A stretch of 12,829 nucleotides of DNA from an uncultured Oscillospiraceae bacterium (GCA_905234575.1 CAJOIG010000023.1:1-12829); one strand, 5' to 3'. Positions 6,539-12,829 are shown, counted from the first letter of the stretch. Notes: a model not told the origin generated them from the letters alone. Translations and numbers: made by a program.

Positions 6539-7243
6539 TCAGGAATTGATGCGCTTGAGGATCCGCGGGAGGCTGTCCGGCGCGGCGGGGGCGGTGTAGG
6601 CCGTGAAATACTCCACCTTGGAGACCTTGCCGGTGACGGCGCCGCCCTCCGCGGGGACGGAGACCCGGTCGCCGGGACGGACGGCGTCGTCGTCCGTGAG
6701 GAAGTAGCCGAGGTTCTTCGTGGTGTTGTCGTACACGGTGCAGTAGATGAACTCGTCGTCCCGCCTGCCGTAGCGGATGAGCTTTTCGCTCAGCAGGTCG
6801 CCCTTCATGCTGTAGAAGTCGAACTTGGCCTTGATGTCGTTGCGGAACTGGAGCCAGTGCTTCGGCAGGAACTGGCGGTCGAAGTTGCAGAGATAGGTGA
6901 CGACCGCGCCGCTGTGGTAGGTGAGCTTCAGCCGGACGGTGGGGGCTTCCTCCTCCACCGCGGGAGCGGGCAGGTCGGGGACCTCGGCGAAATACTCCGT
7001 CAGCTCCCGGAGCATATAGTCGGTCTCCTTGGTGGTGAGCGTGTGGGTCGCGAGGGCCTCGTAGCCGAAGCCGCGCTTGTAGCAGATCGTATAGGAGGCG
7101 GCGTCGATCTCCACCTCCTCGCGGTAGATGGAGCGGTTCGTCTCGGGATCGTCGAAATAGGACAGGTCGCGGACGCCCAGCATATCGAGGACATAGACGG
7201 CCTTTACGTTGACAAGATAATCGTCGGAACGGATATTGCTCAT
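6539..7243 (-). CDS. Hypothetical protein of unknown function, 234 aa
   Basis: I do not recognise this protein. It has no signal peptide or membrane segment and is probably cytosolic. The N-terminal part (about 1-90) is mixed-charge with a helical stretch TKETDYMLRELTEYF (71-85). An acidic, proline-rich linker (90-102) leads to a middle region (103-150) with WLQFRNDIKAKFDFYS. The C-terminal part (about 155-220) contains YDNTTKNLGYFLTDDDAVRPGDRVSVP followed by a GKVSKVEYF strand pattern, suggestive of a small beta-barrel. That fold guess is weak. ATG 7243 is chosen because GAGGGG lies 6 nt upstream. The ATG at 7261 would add MKEGFL and has no ribosome-binding site. It is monocistronic, with a near-consensus promoter and a strong terminator, implying substantial expression. 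No neighbour explains its role. Confidence 0.85.
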   Translation of the reverse strand: MSNIRSDDYLVNVKAVYVLDMLGVRDLSYFDDPETNRSIYREEVEIDAASYTICYKRGFGYEALATHTLTTKETDYMLRELTEYFAEVPDLPAPAVEEEAPTVRLKLTYHSGAVVTYLCNFDRQFLPKHWLQFRNDIKAKFDFYSMKGDLLSEKLIRYGRRDDEFIYCTVYDNTTKNLGYFLTDDDAVRPGDRVSVPAEGGAVTGKVSKVEYFTAYTAPAAPDSLPRILKRINS

Positions 7244-7279
7244 CAGGAACCCCTCTTTCATAGAAGCATTTACGGTCCT

Positions 7280-7308
7280 ATTATCGTTGCTTTTTTGTCA
7301 AATGTCAA
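7280..7308 (-). promoter_or_regulatory. Sigma-A promoter of the 234-aa hypothetical gene
   Basis: On the minus strand a perfect -35 TTGACA (7303-7308), 17-bp spacer and -10 GATAAT (7280-7285, one mismatch). The predicted start near 7273 gives a leader of about 30 nt before the ATG at 7243. Confidence 0.88.
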
Positions 7309-7332
7309 GCACGGACCGCGCGGATACGCGAA

Positions 7333-7359
7333 GGCCGCCCCGGTTTTTCCGGGGCGGCC
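7333..7359 (-). terminator. Terminator after the CoA-transferase gene
   Basis: Perfect 11-bp GC-rich stem (7333-7343 with 7349-7359) with a 5-nt homopolymer loop, 10 bases after the CoA-transferase stop. The downstream T tract is short (TTCGCG), so the stem carries most of the evidence. Its inner nine pairs are the same CCGCCCCGG/CCGGGGCGG core as the terminator at 6491-6514. Confidence 0.75.
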
Positions 7360-7369
7360 GAACGGTCGA

Positions 7370-8686
7370 TCAATAGTAGCAGAGCTCGCGGGCGGCGGCG
7401 TCCAGGGCGTCGCGGTCGTCCGGGTGAGCGATGGAGATGAGGGCCTTGGCGCGCTCGCGCACGTCGAGACCGCGCAGGTTCACCGCGCCGTACTCGGTGA
7501 CGACCCACTGGACGTAGTTGCGCTGGTGGGTGACGATGGCGCCGGGGGTGAGCTGGGCCTTGATCTTGGGCAGGCCCTTGTTCGTGCGGGCGGTAAAGGC
7601 CATGATGCCCTTGCCGTGCTCGGCATAGTAGGTGCCGAGAGTGAAGCAGAAGCCGCCGCCGGAGCCGGAGTACTGCACGGGGCCGATGGACTCCGCCGCG
7701 ATCTGACCGGTGAGGTCGATCTCCACGAGGGTGTTGATGGAGACCATGTGGTCCTGGCGGGCGATGTTGAAGGGGTTCACGACCTCAGGGCCGGGCTTCA
7801 TGACGCACTTGGGGTTGTCGTGCAGATACTTGTAGAGCTCGTGGGTGCCGTCCGCAAAGACGCCGACGTGGAGCTCCTTGTCAAACACCTTGTTCTTGCC
7901 GGTGATGACGCCCTCGCCGATGAGGTGCACGAGGGAGGAGGTGAACTGCTCGGTGTGCAGGCCGAGGTCGTTCTTGGTCATGAGGTAGCGGCCGACGGTG
8001 TCGGGGATGCCGCCGATGCCCATCTGGATGGTGTCGCCGTCGTCGATGAGGCCGGCCACCGTCTTGCCGATCTGGTCCTCGAGCTCGGTGGTCTGGATGC
8101 CGCCGATGCAGTACTCGGGGGTATCGACCTCATAGAGCATGGTGACGGCCTCGATGGGGATGTAAGCGGAGCCGTTCATGTAGGTGAGGTTGGGGTTGAC
8201 CTCGACGATGATCTTCTTGTGCTGCTCGACGGCGTCCTTCACGGCGTAATACTCGATGGTCTGGTTCATGCCGATGTAGAGGCGGCCGTCCTCGGTCATG
8301 GGGGAGACCTGCGCGGTGAAGATGTTGCAGGGGCGGTGCATGTTGACGGAGCGATAGTAGTTGGGCAGGTCCACGGGGATGAACATCGCGTTGCGGAGCT
8401 TGTGGGCCTCGCGGTAGCTGGGGCCGTAGAAGTAGTTGGCGCAGTTGATGTGGCCGTCCATGCCGGGGGTCACGAGGAAGGGATAGCGGCCGATGCGGCT
8501 CTTGTAGACGATGACGTTCTCGACGCGCGGCGCGATCTCATGGAGACGGCCGAACAGGGTGGCGGGCTCGTTGTAGTTGTTCGAGCACCAGATGACGTCG
8601 CCGGACTGGATGAGGTCCAGCGCCTGCTCTACGCTGCCCTTCTTGGACTCGTAGATCTTCTTGTAGTCTTCGTAGGTATAGGCCAT
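7370..8686 (-). CDS. Acetyl-CoA hydrolase/transferase-family CoA-transferase, 438 aa
   Basis: Cytosolic class I-type CoA-transferase related to 4-hydroxybutyrate, butyryl-CoA:acetate and acetate/succinate CoA-transferases. It moves CoA between an acyl-CoA and a carboxylate through a glutamyl-CoA thioester. Glu246 in LGLHTEQF is at the position of the catalytic glutamate. GIGGIPD (223-229) and SGSGGG (340-345) are family glycine motifs, and the length (438) is normal. Related 4-hydroxybutyrate-type enzymes usually read GGQ-x-DF, whereas this protein reads GGGFCF (343-348), so its substrate may differ. The ATG at 8686 follows GGAG with an 8-nt gap. It has its own promoter and terminator and is thus monocistronic. 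A role in terminal acetate/butyrate-type fermentation is plausible, but the acyl substrates cannot be told from sequence alone. Confidence 0.9.
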   Translation of the reverse strand: MAYTYEDYKKIYESKKGSVEQALDLIQSGDVIWCSNNYNEPATLFGRLHEIAPRVENVIVYKSRIGRYPFLVTPGMDGHINCANYFYGPSYREAHKLRNAMFIPVDLPNYYRSVNMHRPCNIFTAQVSPMTEDGRLYIGMNQTIEYYAVKDAVEQHKKIIVEVNPNLTYMNGSAYIPIEAVTMLYEVDTPEYCIGGIQTTELEDQIGKTVAGLIDDGDTIQMGIGGIPDTVGRYLMTKNDLGLHTEQFTSSLVHLIGEGVITGKNKVFDKELHVGVFADGTHELYKYLHDNPKCVMKPGPEVVNPFNIARQDHMVSINTLVEIDLTGQIAAESIGPVQYSGSGGGFCFTLGTYYAEHGKGIMAFTARTNKGLPKIKAQLTPGAIVTHQRNYVQWVVTEYGAVNLRGLDVRERAKALISIAHPDDRDALDAAARELCYY

Positions 8687-8725
8687 GTTTCACACTCCGT
8701 ATCTGTATTTTCGTTTGCTAACTAC

Positions 8726-8753
8726 ATTATACCAAAGCGTCCGGGTTTTGCAA
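8726..8753 (-). promoter_or_regulatory. Extended -10 promoter of the CoA-transferase gene
   Basis: On the minus strand a perfect -10 TATAAT (8726-8731) preceded by TGG, giving an extended -10 (TGnTATAAT). A weak -35 TTGCAA (8748-8753) lies 16 bp upstream. The leader to the ATG at 8686 is about 33 nt. Confidence 0.85.
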
Positions 8754-8774
8754 GAGGGAGTGCCCCTGTGGAAG

Positions 8775-8804
8775 AAAAAACTTATTCCGCGGTCCGGGGG
8801 CGGA
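8775..8804 (-). terminator. Possible terminator at the end of the solute-binding protein gene
   Basis: Minus-strand TCCGC/GCGGA stem (8800-8804 with 8786-8790), 9-nt loop, five more bases and then TTTTTT (8775-8780). It overlaps the stop codon at 8782-8784. The stem is short, so the call rests mainly on the six-T tract. Confidence 0.4.
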
Positions 8805-10398
8805 GGGAGGTATAGACCTCGGCGCTGCCGATGCGGAACAGGGCGCCGCCCGCGGCGAGGATGTCCTCGTAGCCCGTCCAGCGGTCGCTGCGGAGGGCCT
8901 GGATGTCCGCGGCGTAGCCCAGCACGATCACGGGGCAGCCGTCGTAGGCGATCTGCTGGAGGCGGCGGGCGTATCCCAGGGCGACGGAGGGATCCTCCGC
9001 CGAGCGCAGCAGGGCCAGGTCGCTCTCGAAGTTGGGGTCGGACCAGCCGGTCAGGGCGCCGAGCTCGTCCCGGAAGCGGGAGGCGGTGACGGCGGCGCTG
9101 GGACTGCCGCGCCAGCCCAGAAGGCACATGTCCCAGCCGTCGTCCGACCGGGTGAGGTCGGTCACGGGGCCGTCGGTCTTCTGCCAGTCCACGTCCACGC
9201 CGAGCTCCCCCAGGTCCGCGGCGAGGATGGTGGCGGCGGTGGCGGACCACTCCTCCCGGCTGCTCGTGCACAGGCGCAGGGTCAGCTTCACGGCCCGGAG
9301 GCCGTAGTCGAGGATGCCGTCCCCGTTCGAGTCGTTGTAGCCCGCGGCGGTGATGAGGCCGAGGGCGGTGTCCGGCTCGTAGGCCCGCAGGCCCTCCGGC
9401 CGGGCGAAGAAGGACAGGCCGGGACTGACGAAGCCCGAGCCCGTCTCGCCGGCGCCGCCGACGGCCATGGAGAGGAACCAGTCCCGGTCCGTGCCGTATT
9501 CCACGGCCCGGCGCAGGCTCTCGACGGAGAAGAACTGCGTCCGCGTGTTCAGCGCCAGCATCATGCACTCCGTGCCGGGGAGCATGGTCTGCAGAAGCTC
9601 CACGCCGGGGACGTTCTCGAGGGTGGTGAGCTGCACGTCCGTCAGGCCGAAGCTCGCGTCGGCCTCCCCCGCGGCGACGGCCCGGCCCGCGCCGGTGGCG
9701 GTGCCGTACCGGCGGAAAAAGAGCTCGCCGACGGCGGGCGCGCCGCCGAAATAGTCCGCCCGGGCGCGGAAAAGATACCCCTCCTCCCCGCTCTGCTCCG
9801 GGTCGAGGACGAAGGGCCCGGAGCCGACGAGGGCGGCGTTGTCGAAGGATTCGGGGCTGAACTCGTAGCTGCGCCAGATGTGCTTCGGCAGGATGGGCGC
9901 GGGGTTATAGAGCATATCGCCCTTGACGTAGTCCGTGGAGATGACGACGGTGTAGTCGTCCGCCTGCCGGATGGCGGAGACGCCCTCGAAGTAGTCGGCG
10001 TAGGCCGTGCCGCTGCGGGCGAGCAGCTCGTAGGAAAACAGCACGTCTGCCGCCGTGACGGGCACGCCGTCCGAAAACGCCGCGTCATGCCGCAGGCGGA
10101 CGGTCCAGGTCAGTCGGTCGCTCGAAAGGCTCCAGTCCTCCGCGAGGCAGGCCTCGGGCTGCCCGTCCGCGCCGAGACGCCAGAGGGGATCGTAGGCCAG
10201 CAGGAAAAACTCCTGGGAAAGCCCGTCCCCCGCGAGGACGGGATTGAGGCTGCCCGGATCCTCCGCGACGGCCACGGTGAAGCGCGGTCCCTCCGCGTAG
10301 GAGGGGCCGGAGCTCTTGCCGCCGCAGGCGGGCAGGGCAAGGCACAGGGCGAGGCACAGGGCCAGCGCGCCGAGCCGCCGGAAAAGGTCGATGTTCAT
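8782..10398 (-). CDS. ABC transporter solute-binding lipoprotein, peptide/nickel (SBP_bac_5) family, 538 aa
   Basis: Extracellular lipid-anchored binding protein that hands a ligand to an ABC permease. Residues 1-24 are a lipoprotein signal peptide (R7-R8, hydrophobic core, lipobox LPAC with Cys25), followed by a GGKSSG linker. Family markers are FSDGVPVTAADVLFSYE (108-124), near the N-terminal domain boundary, and ALNTRTQFFSVESLRRAVEYGTDRD (282-306). GYNDSNGDGILDYG (353-366) is a calcium-loop-like segment often seen in this family. The length is normal. AGGA lies about 8 nt before the ATG. It is read divergently from ssnA, and no permease or ATPase gene is in the window, so it either works with a transporter elsewhere or serves as a sensor. 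Ligands of the family include peptides, nickel and other small solutes. The location suggests a link to ssnA-ygfK but does not show one. Confidence 0.92.
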   Translation of the reverse strand: MNIDLFRRLGALALCLALCLALPACGGKSSGPSYAEGPRFTVAVAEDPGSLNPVLAGDGLSQEFFLLAYDPLWRLGADGQPEACLAEDWSLSSDRLTWTVRLRHDAAFSDGVPVTAADVLFSYELLARSGTAYADYFEGVSAIRQADDYTVVISTDYVKGDMLYNPAPILPKHIWRSYEFSPESFDNAALVGSGPFVLDPEQSGEEGYLFRARADYFGGAPAVGELFFRRYGTATGAGRAVAAGEADASFGLTDVQLTTLENVPGVELLQTMLPGTECMMLALNTRTQFFSVESLRRAVEYGTDRDWFLSMAVGGAGETGSGFVSPGLSFFARPEGLRAYEPDTALGLITAAGYNDSNGDGILDYGLRAVKLTLRLCTSSREEWSATAATILAADLGELGVDVDWQKTDGPVTDLTRSDDGWDMCLLGWRGSPSAAVTASRFRDELGALTGWSDPNFESDLALLRSAEDPSVALGYARRLQQIAYDGCPVIVLGYAADIQALRSDRWTGYEDILAAGGALFRIGSAEVYTSLRPRTAE

Positions 10399-10431
10399 GG
10401 GTCGGTTCCTCGTGGATGGGTTCTTTCCGTT

Positions 10432-10459
10432 ATTATAGCATACCCGGGCAAAAATTCAA
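10432..10459 (-). promoter_or_regulatory. Extended -10 promoter of the solute-binding protein gene
   Basis: On the minus strand -10 TATAAT (10432-10437) preceded by TGC, an extended -10. A -35-like TTGAAT (10454-10459) lies 16 bp upstream. The leader is about 27 nt. Confidence 0.8.
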
Positions 10460-10478
10460 ATTCTCCGCGCAAAAACCG

Positions 10479-10507
10479 TTGAATCTGTTTTCCGCTTGTG
10501 ATAAACT
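10479..10507 (+). promoter_or_regulatory. Candidate promoter of ssnA-ygfK
   Basis: TTGAAT (10479-10484), 17-bp spacer and TAAACT (10502-10507). An alternative extended -10, TG-T-GATAAA (10497-10505), overlaps it. Both boxes are imperfect, which fits a regulated promoter. The predicted leader is about 80 nt and contains the hairpin at 10534-10570. Confidence 0.5.
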
Positions 10508-10517
10508 GATGACAAGC
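10494..10517. promoter_or_regulatory. Imperfect palindrome over the ssnA promoter, possible operator
   Basis: GCTTGT (10494-10499) is repeated inverted as ACAAGC (10512-10517). The symmetry extends inward, after one mismatch, by two more bases (AT/AT), leaving a 6-bp centre. It covers the candidate -10 region of ssnA, a common position for a repressor site. The binding protein is unknown and no regulator gene lies in the window. Confidence 0.45.
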
Positions 10518-10533
10518 TGAAACGGAGTGCTGA

Positions 10534-10570
10534 GCGCACGGGCTGCGGCGAGGGCGCCGGGCTCGTGCGT
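10534..10570 (+). promoter_or_regulatory. Strong hairpin in the ssnA leader
   Basis: GCGCACGGGC (10534-10543) pairs with GCTCGTGCGT (10561-10570), including two G-U pairs. Across a small internal loop, CGGCG (10546-10550) pairs with CGCCG (10555-10559) around an AGGG loop. About 15 pairs in all, ending 7 nt before the AAAGGAGG ribosome-binding site (10578-10585). The following TTCTGTG is too poor in T for a standard terminator. I do not recognise a known riboswitch class in it. Confidence 0.55.
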
Positions 10571-10592
10571 TTCTGTGAAAGGAGGACGTTTT

Positions 10593-11924
10593 ATGCTCAT
10601 CATCGGAAACGGACGCGTCATCACGCGGGACGAGGCGGCCCCCTATCTGCCCGAGGGCGGCGTCGCCGTGGAGGGCGAGCTCATCCGCGAGGTCGGCCCC
10701 ACCGCGGCTCTGCGGGCGAAATACCCCGGCGCGGAGTTTATCGACGCCCGGGGCGGCGTCATTATGCCGGGCCTCATCAACGCCCACACCCACATCTACT
10801 CCGGCCTGGCCCGCGGCCTTTCCATCCGGGGCCACGACCCCCACACCTTCTACCAGGTCCTGGACGGGATGTGGTGGAACATCGACCGGCACCTGGATCT
10901 GGAGGGCACCCGCGCCAGCGCCTACGCCACGATCCTCGAGTGCATCAAAAACGGCGTCACCACCATCTTCGACCACCACGCGAGCTACTGGGAGATCACG
11001 GGCTCCCTCTTCGCCCTGCGGGACGTCGCGAAGGAGATGGGCATGCGCGCTGGGCTCTGCTACGAGGTCTCGGAGCGGGACGGCCTGAAAAAATGCGACG
11101 AGGCCATCGAGGAGAACGCCGCCTTCGCCAAATGGGCCGCCGCCGAGAAGAGCGACATGATCTCCGCCATGTTCGGCGGGCACGCGCTTTTCACCATCTC
11201 GGACGCGACGTTCGAGAAGATGGCGAAGGCGAACGACGGCCTCACGGGCTTCCACATCCATGTCTGCGAGGGCTCCACCGACCGGACGGACTCCTGGGAC
11301 CGCTACGGCATGCGCCCCATCGACCGGCTGAAAATCCACGGCATCCTCGGTCCGAAGACCATTTTGGGCCACTGCATCGAGCTGACGGACGACGAGCTCG
11401 ACGAGATCGCCGCGACGGACACCATGTGCGTGACGAACCCGGAGTCCAACATGGGCAACGCCGTCGGCGTCGCGCCGGTTTTGAAGATGTTCGAAAAGGG
11501 GATCCTCGTCGGCCTCGGGACCGACGCCTATACCCACGACATGCTCGAGAGCCTCAAGGTGGAGCTCATCATCCAGCGGCACCACGCCCGCCTGCCGAAC
11601 GTGGGATGGATGGAATCCACCGGGATGCTGTTCCAAAACAACGCGAAAATGGTGGAGCGGTACATCTCCCGGCCCATCGGCGTTTTGAAGCCCGGCGCCC
11701 TCGCGGACGTCGCCGTGTTCGACTACGCGCCGTTCACGCCGTTTTCGGACGCCAACGTGGACGGGCACATGATCTTCGGCTTCCAGGGCCGGATGTGCAC
11801 CCACACCATGATCAACGGAAAGCTGCTCTATAAGGACCGGAAGCTCGTCGCCTGCGACGAGGCGGCCGTCACCGAGCGGATCTATGCCGCCGCCGACCGG
11901 CTCTGGCGCGAGCTCAACCCCTGA
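10593..11924 (+). CDS. ssnA: SsnA-type amidohydrolase, 443 aa
   Basis: Metal-dependent amidohydrolase of the ATZ/TRZ-cytosine deaminase branch, the SsnA family. Metal ligands are visible as H65-T-H67, His223 in FHIHVCEG, His260 in ILGHC and Asp311 in LGTDAY, so the catalytic set is complete. The C-terminal KPGALADVAVFDY (367-379) is typical of the superfamily. The start at 10593 has AAAGGAGG 7 nt upstream. The frame stays open to 10527 but without a ribosome-binding site. ygfK follows 31 bp later, so the two form an operon. In the literature this pair goes with selenium-dependent molybdenum hydroxylases and with the anaerobic purine/uric acid degradation cluster of gut bacteria, where SsnA is expected to hydrolyse a ring-opened or cyclic purine intermediate. 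The exact substrate is inferred. Confidence 0.9.
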   Translation: MLIIGNGRVITRDEAAPYLPEGGVAVEGELIREVGPTAALRAKYPGAEFIDARGGVIMPGLINAHTHIYSGLARGLSIRGHDPHTFYQVLDGMWWNIDRHLDLEGTRASAYATILECIKNGVTTIFDHHASYWEITGSLFALRDVAKEMGMRAGLCYEVSERDGLKKCDEAIEENAAFAKWAAAEKSDMISAMFGGHALFTISDATFEKMAKANDGLTGFHIHVCEGSTDRTDSWDRYGMRPIDRLKIHGILGPKTILGHCIELTDDELDEIAATDTMCVTNPESNMGNAVGVAPVLKMFEKGILVGLGTDAYTHDMLESLKVELIIQRHHARLPNVGWMESTGMLFQNNAKMVERYISRPIGVLKPGALADVAVFDYAPFTPFSDANVDGHMIFGFQGRMCTHTMINGKLLYKDRKLVACDEAAVTERIYAAADRLWRELNP

Positions 11925-11955
11925 CCCCATCCCGGCGCGAACGGAGGTATGACCT

Positions 11956-12829
11956 ATGTCGGAAACCATGACCCGCATCCCCTATGACAAGCTCCTCGCC
12001 CAGGTCTGCCATGAGTACGAGACCTGCGGCACGATCTTCGGCGTGAGCCATATCTGGAAGGCCAGGCGCAAGACGCTGCCCATCTTCGGCACGGAAAAGC
12101 TGGAGACGCCCTTCGGCCCCGCCGCGGGCCCCAACACCCAGCTCGCCCAGAACATCATCGCGGCCTATGCCGCCGGCGCGCGGTTCTTCGAGCTCAAGAC
12201 CGTGCAGATCATGGACGGCGCGGACCTCGCCGCCTGCGTCAGCCGCCCCTGCATCTGGGCGAAGGACGAGGGCTATAACTGCGAGTGGAGCACCGAGCTC
12301 ACCGTCCCCGGCGCCATGGACGAGTACATCAAGGCGTGGAAGGTGCTGAAGGTCATCAGCGAAAAATACGGCCTCGGCAGCCCGGACGGCTTCGTGTTCA
12401 ACATGTCCGTGGGCTATACGCTCGACGGCATAAAATCCCCGAAGCTCACCGCCTACCTCGACGGCATGCGGGACGCGGGCGTCTCGGATTCCGTCACCAT
12501 CTCCACCCTCCACGGCTGCCCGCCCGAGGAGATCGAGCACATCGCGAACTACCTCATCGGCGAGCGCGGCCTGAACACCTACGTCAAGTGCAACCCGACG
12601 CTCCTGGGCTACGACTTCTGCCGCGAGACCCTGGACCGCCTGGGGTACGACTATATCGCCTTCGACGACCGGCATTTCCGCGAGGACCTCCAATGGGAGG
12701 ACGCCGTGCCCATGTTCCGGCGGCTGCGGTCCCTCGCCAAGCACCAGAACGTGGAGTTCGGCCTGAAGCTGACGAACACCTTCCCGGTGGACGTGAAGGC
12801 GGGCGAACTCCCCAGCGAGGAGATGTACA
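11956..12829 (+). CDS. ygfK: YgfK-type Fe-S flavin oxidoreductase (putative selenate reductase subunit), N-terminal 291 residues, cut by window end
   Basis: The frame is open from ATG 11956 (GGAGG 8 nt upstream) to the end of the window. YgfK proteins are about 1,000 residues, so roughly the first 30 percent is present. This part is a dihydroorotate/dihydropyrimidine dehydrogenase-like barrel. Conserved blocks are TPFGPAAGPNTQLAQNI (51-67), RFFELKTVQI (76-85), CEWSTE (109-114), FNMSVGY (148-154), STLHGCPPEEIE (183-194), NPTLLGY (213-219) and KLTNTFPVD (272-280). The downstream Fe-S and FAD/NAD(P)H modules would lie outside the window. Although labelled putative selenate reductase subunit, the gene is now tied to reductive steps of anaerobic purine/uric acid breakdown in gut bacteria. 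The FNMSVGY to STLHGCPP interval seems about 50 residues shorter than I recall for E. coli YgfK. Confidence 0.92.
   Translation, partial: MSETMTRIPYDKLLAQVCHEYETCGTIFGVSHIWKARRKTLPIFGTEKLETPFGPAAGPNTQLAQNIIAAYAAGARFFELKTVQIMDGADLAACVSRPCIWAKDEGYNCEWSTELTVPGAMDEYIKAWKVLKVISEKYGLGSPDGFVFNMSVGYTLDGIKSPKLTAYLDGMRDAGVSDSVTISTLHGCPPEEIEHIANYLIGERGLNTYVKCNPTLLGYDFCRETLDRLGYDYIAFDDRHFREDLQWEDAVPMFRRLRSLAKHQNVEFGLKLTNTFPVDVKAGELPSEEMY

Noticed and set aside
5302..7261. Prophage remnant
   Set aside because: Only the lysin-like gene suggests phage. There is no holin, integrase, structural gene or attachment-site repeat in the window.
6473..8815. 780-codon plus-strand open frame antisense to the hypothetical and CoA-transferase genes
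   Set aside because: Low-complexity Val/Asp/Gly/Leu-rich translation with no motif, while the opposite strand holds clear genes with promoters and ribosome-binding sites.
10506..10523. Hammerhead-like CTGATGA ... GAAAC core
   Set aside because: Only six bases (CAAGCT) separate the two motifs, so no stem II can form, and no cleavage-site helix is evident. The overlap with the palindrome explains part of the pattern.
10395..11978. 527-codon minus-strand open frame opposite ssnA, and a 276-codon one opposite ygfK (11914-12744)
   Set aside because: The opposite strand encodes proteins with complete family motifs. The antisense translations have shadow-type composition.

Overview
This window looks like chromosomal DNA of a GC-rich, anaerobic Firmicute, most likely in the Oscillospiraceae/Ruminococcaceae range. 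That placement is an inference. It rests on a SAM-I (S-box) riboswitch before metK, strong consensus sigma-A promoters, purine-rich Shine-Dalgarno sites, a fermentation-type CoA-transferase, and an ssnA-ygfK pair typical of purine-degrading gut Clostridia. I see no rRNA, tRNA, CRISPR array, insertion sequence or integrase. The very long antisense reading frames are by-products of high GC.

Left block (1-2732, minus strand): a methyl-cycle operon. A consensus promoter drives a SAM-I riboswitch whose expression platform (antiterminator and intrinsic terminator) can be read directly. metK (SAM synthetase) and ahcY (S-adenosylhomocysteine hydrolase) follow and overlap by ATGA. A terminator hairpin closes the operon at 33-64. 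Divergent from it, with inverted -35 boxes only 9 bp apart, is a plus-strand pair: a VanZ-like membrane protein whose transcript appears leaderless, and a FadH-type 2,4-dienoyl-CoA reductase-like flavoprotein (FMN, 4Fe-4S, FAD and NAD(P)H modules).

Middle block (5272-8753, minus strand): an endolysin-like protein (CHAP-like cysteine amidase/peptidase plus three peptidoglycan-binding repeats, no signal peptide), an unrecognised 234-residue protein with its own near-consensus promoter and terminator, and an acetyl-CoA hydrolase/transferase-family CoA-transferase with its own extended -10 promoter.

Right block (8775-12829): a solute-binding lipoprotein of the peptide/nickel (SBP_bac_5) family on the minus strand, without a permease or ATPase here. 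A 194-bp regulatory region separates it from the plus-strand genes ssnA (amidohydrolase) and ygfK (truncated by the window edge). ssnA-ygfK is the recognised core of the cluster linked to selenium-dependent molybdenum hydroxylases and to anaerobic purine/uric acid breakdown. The window therefore probably catches the left end of such a cluster. The intergenic region holds a 24-bp imperfect palindrome over the likely ssnA promoter and a strong long hairpin just before the ssnA ribosome-binding site. I did not recognise either from known regulators, and they are the best candidates for something undescribed here.
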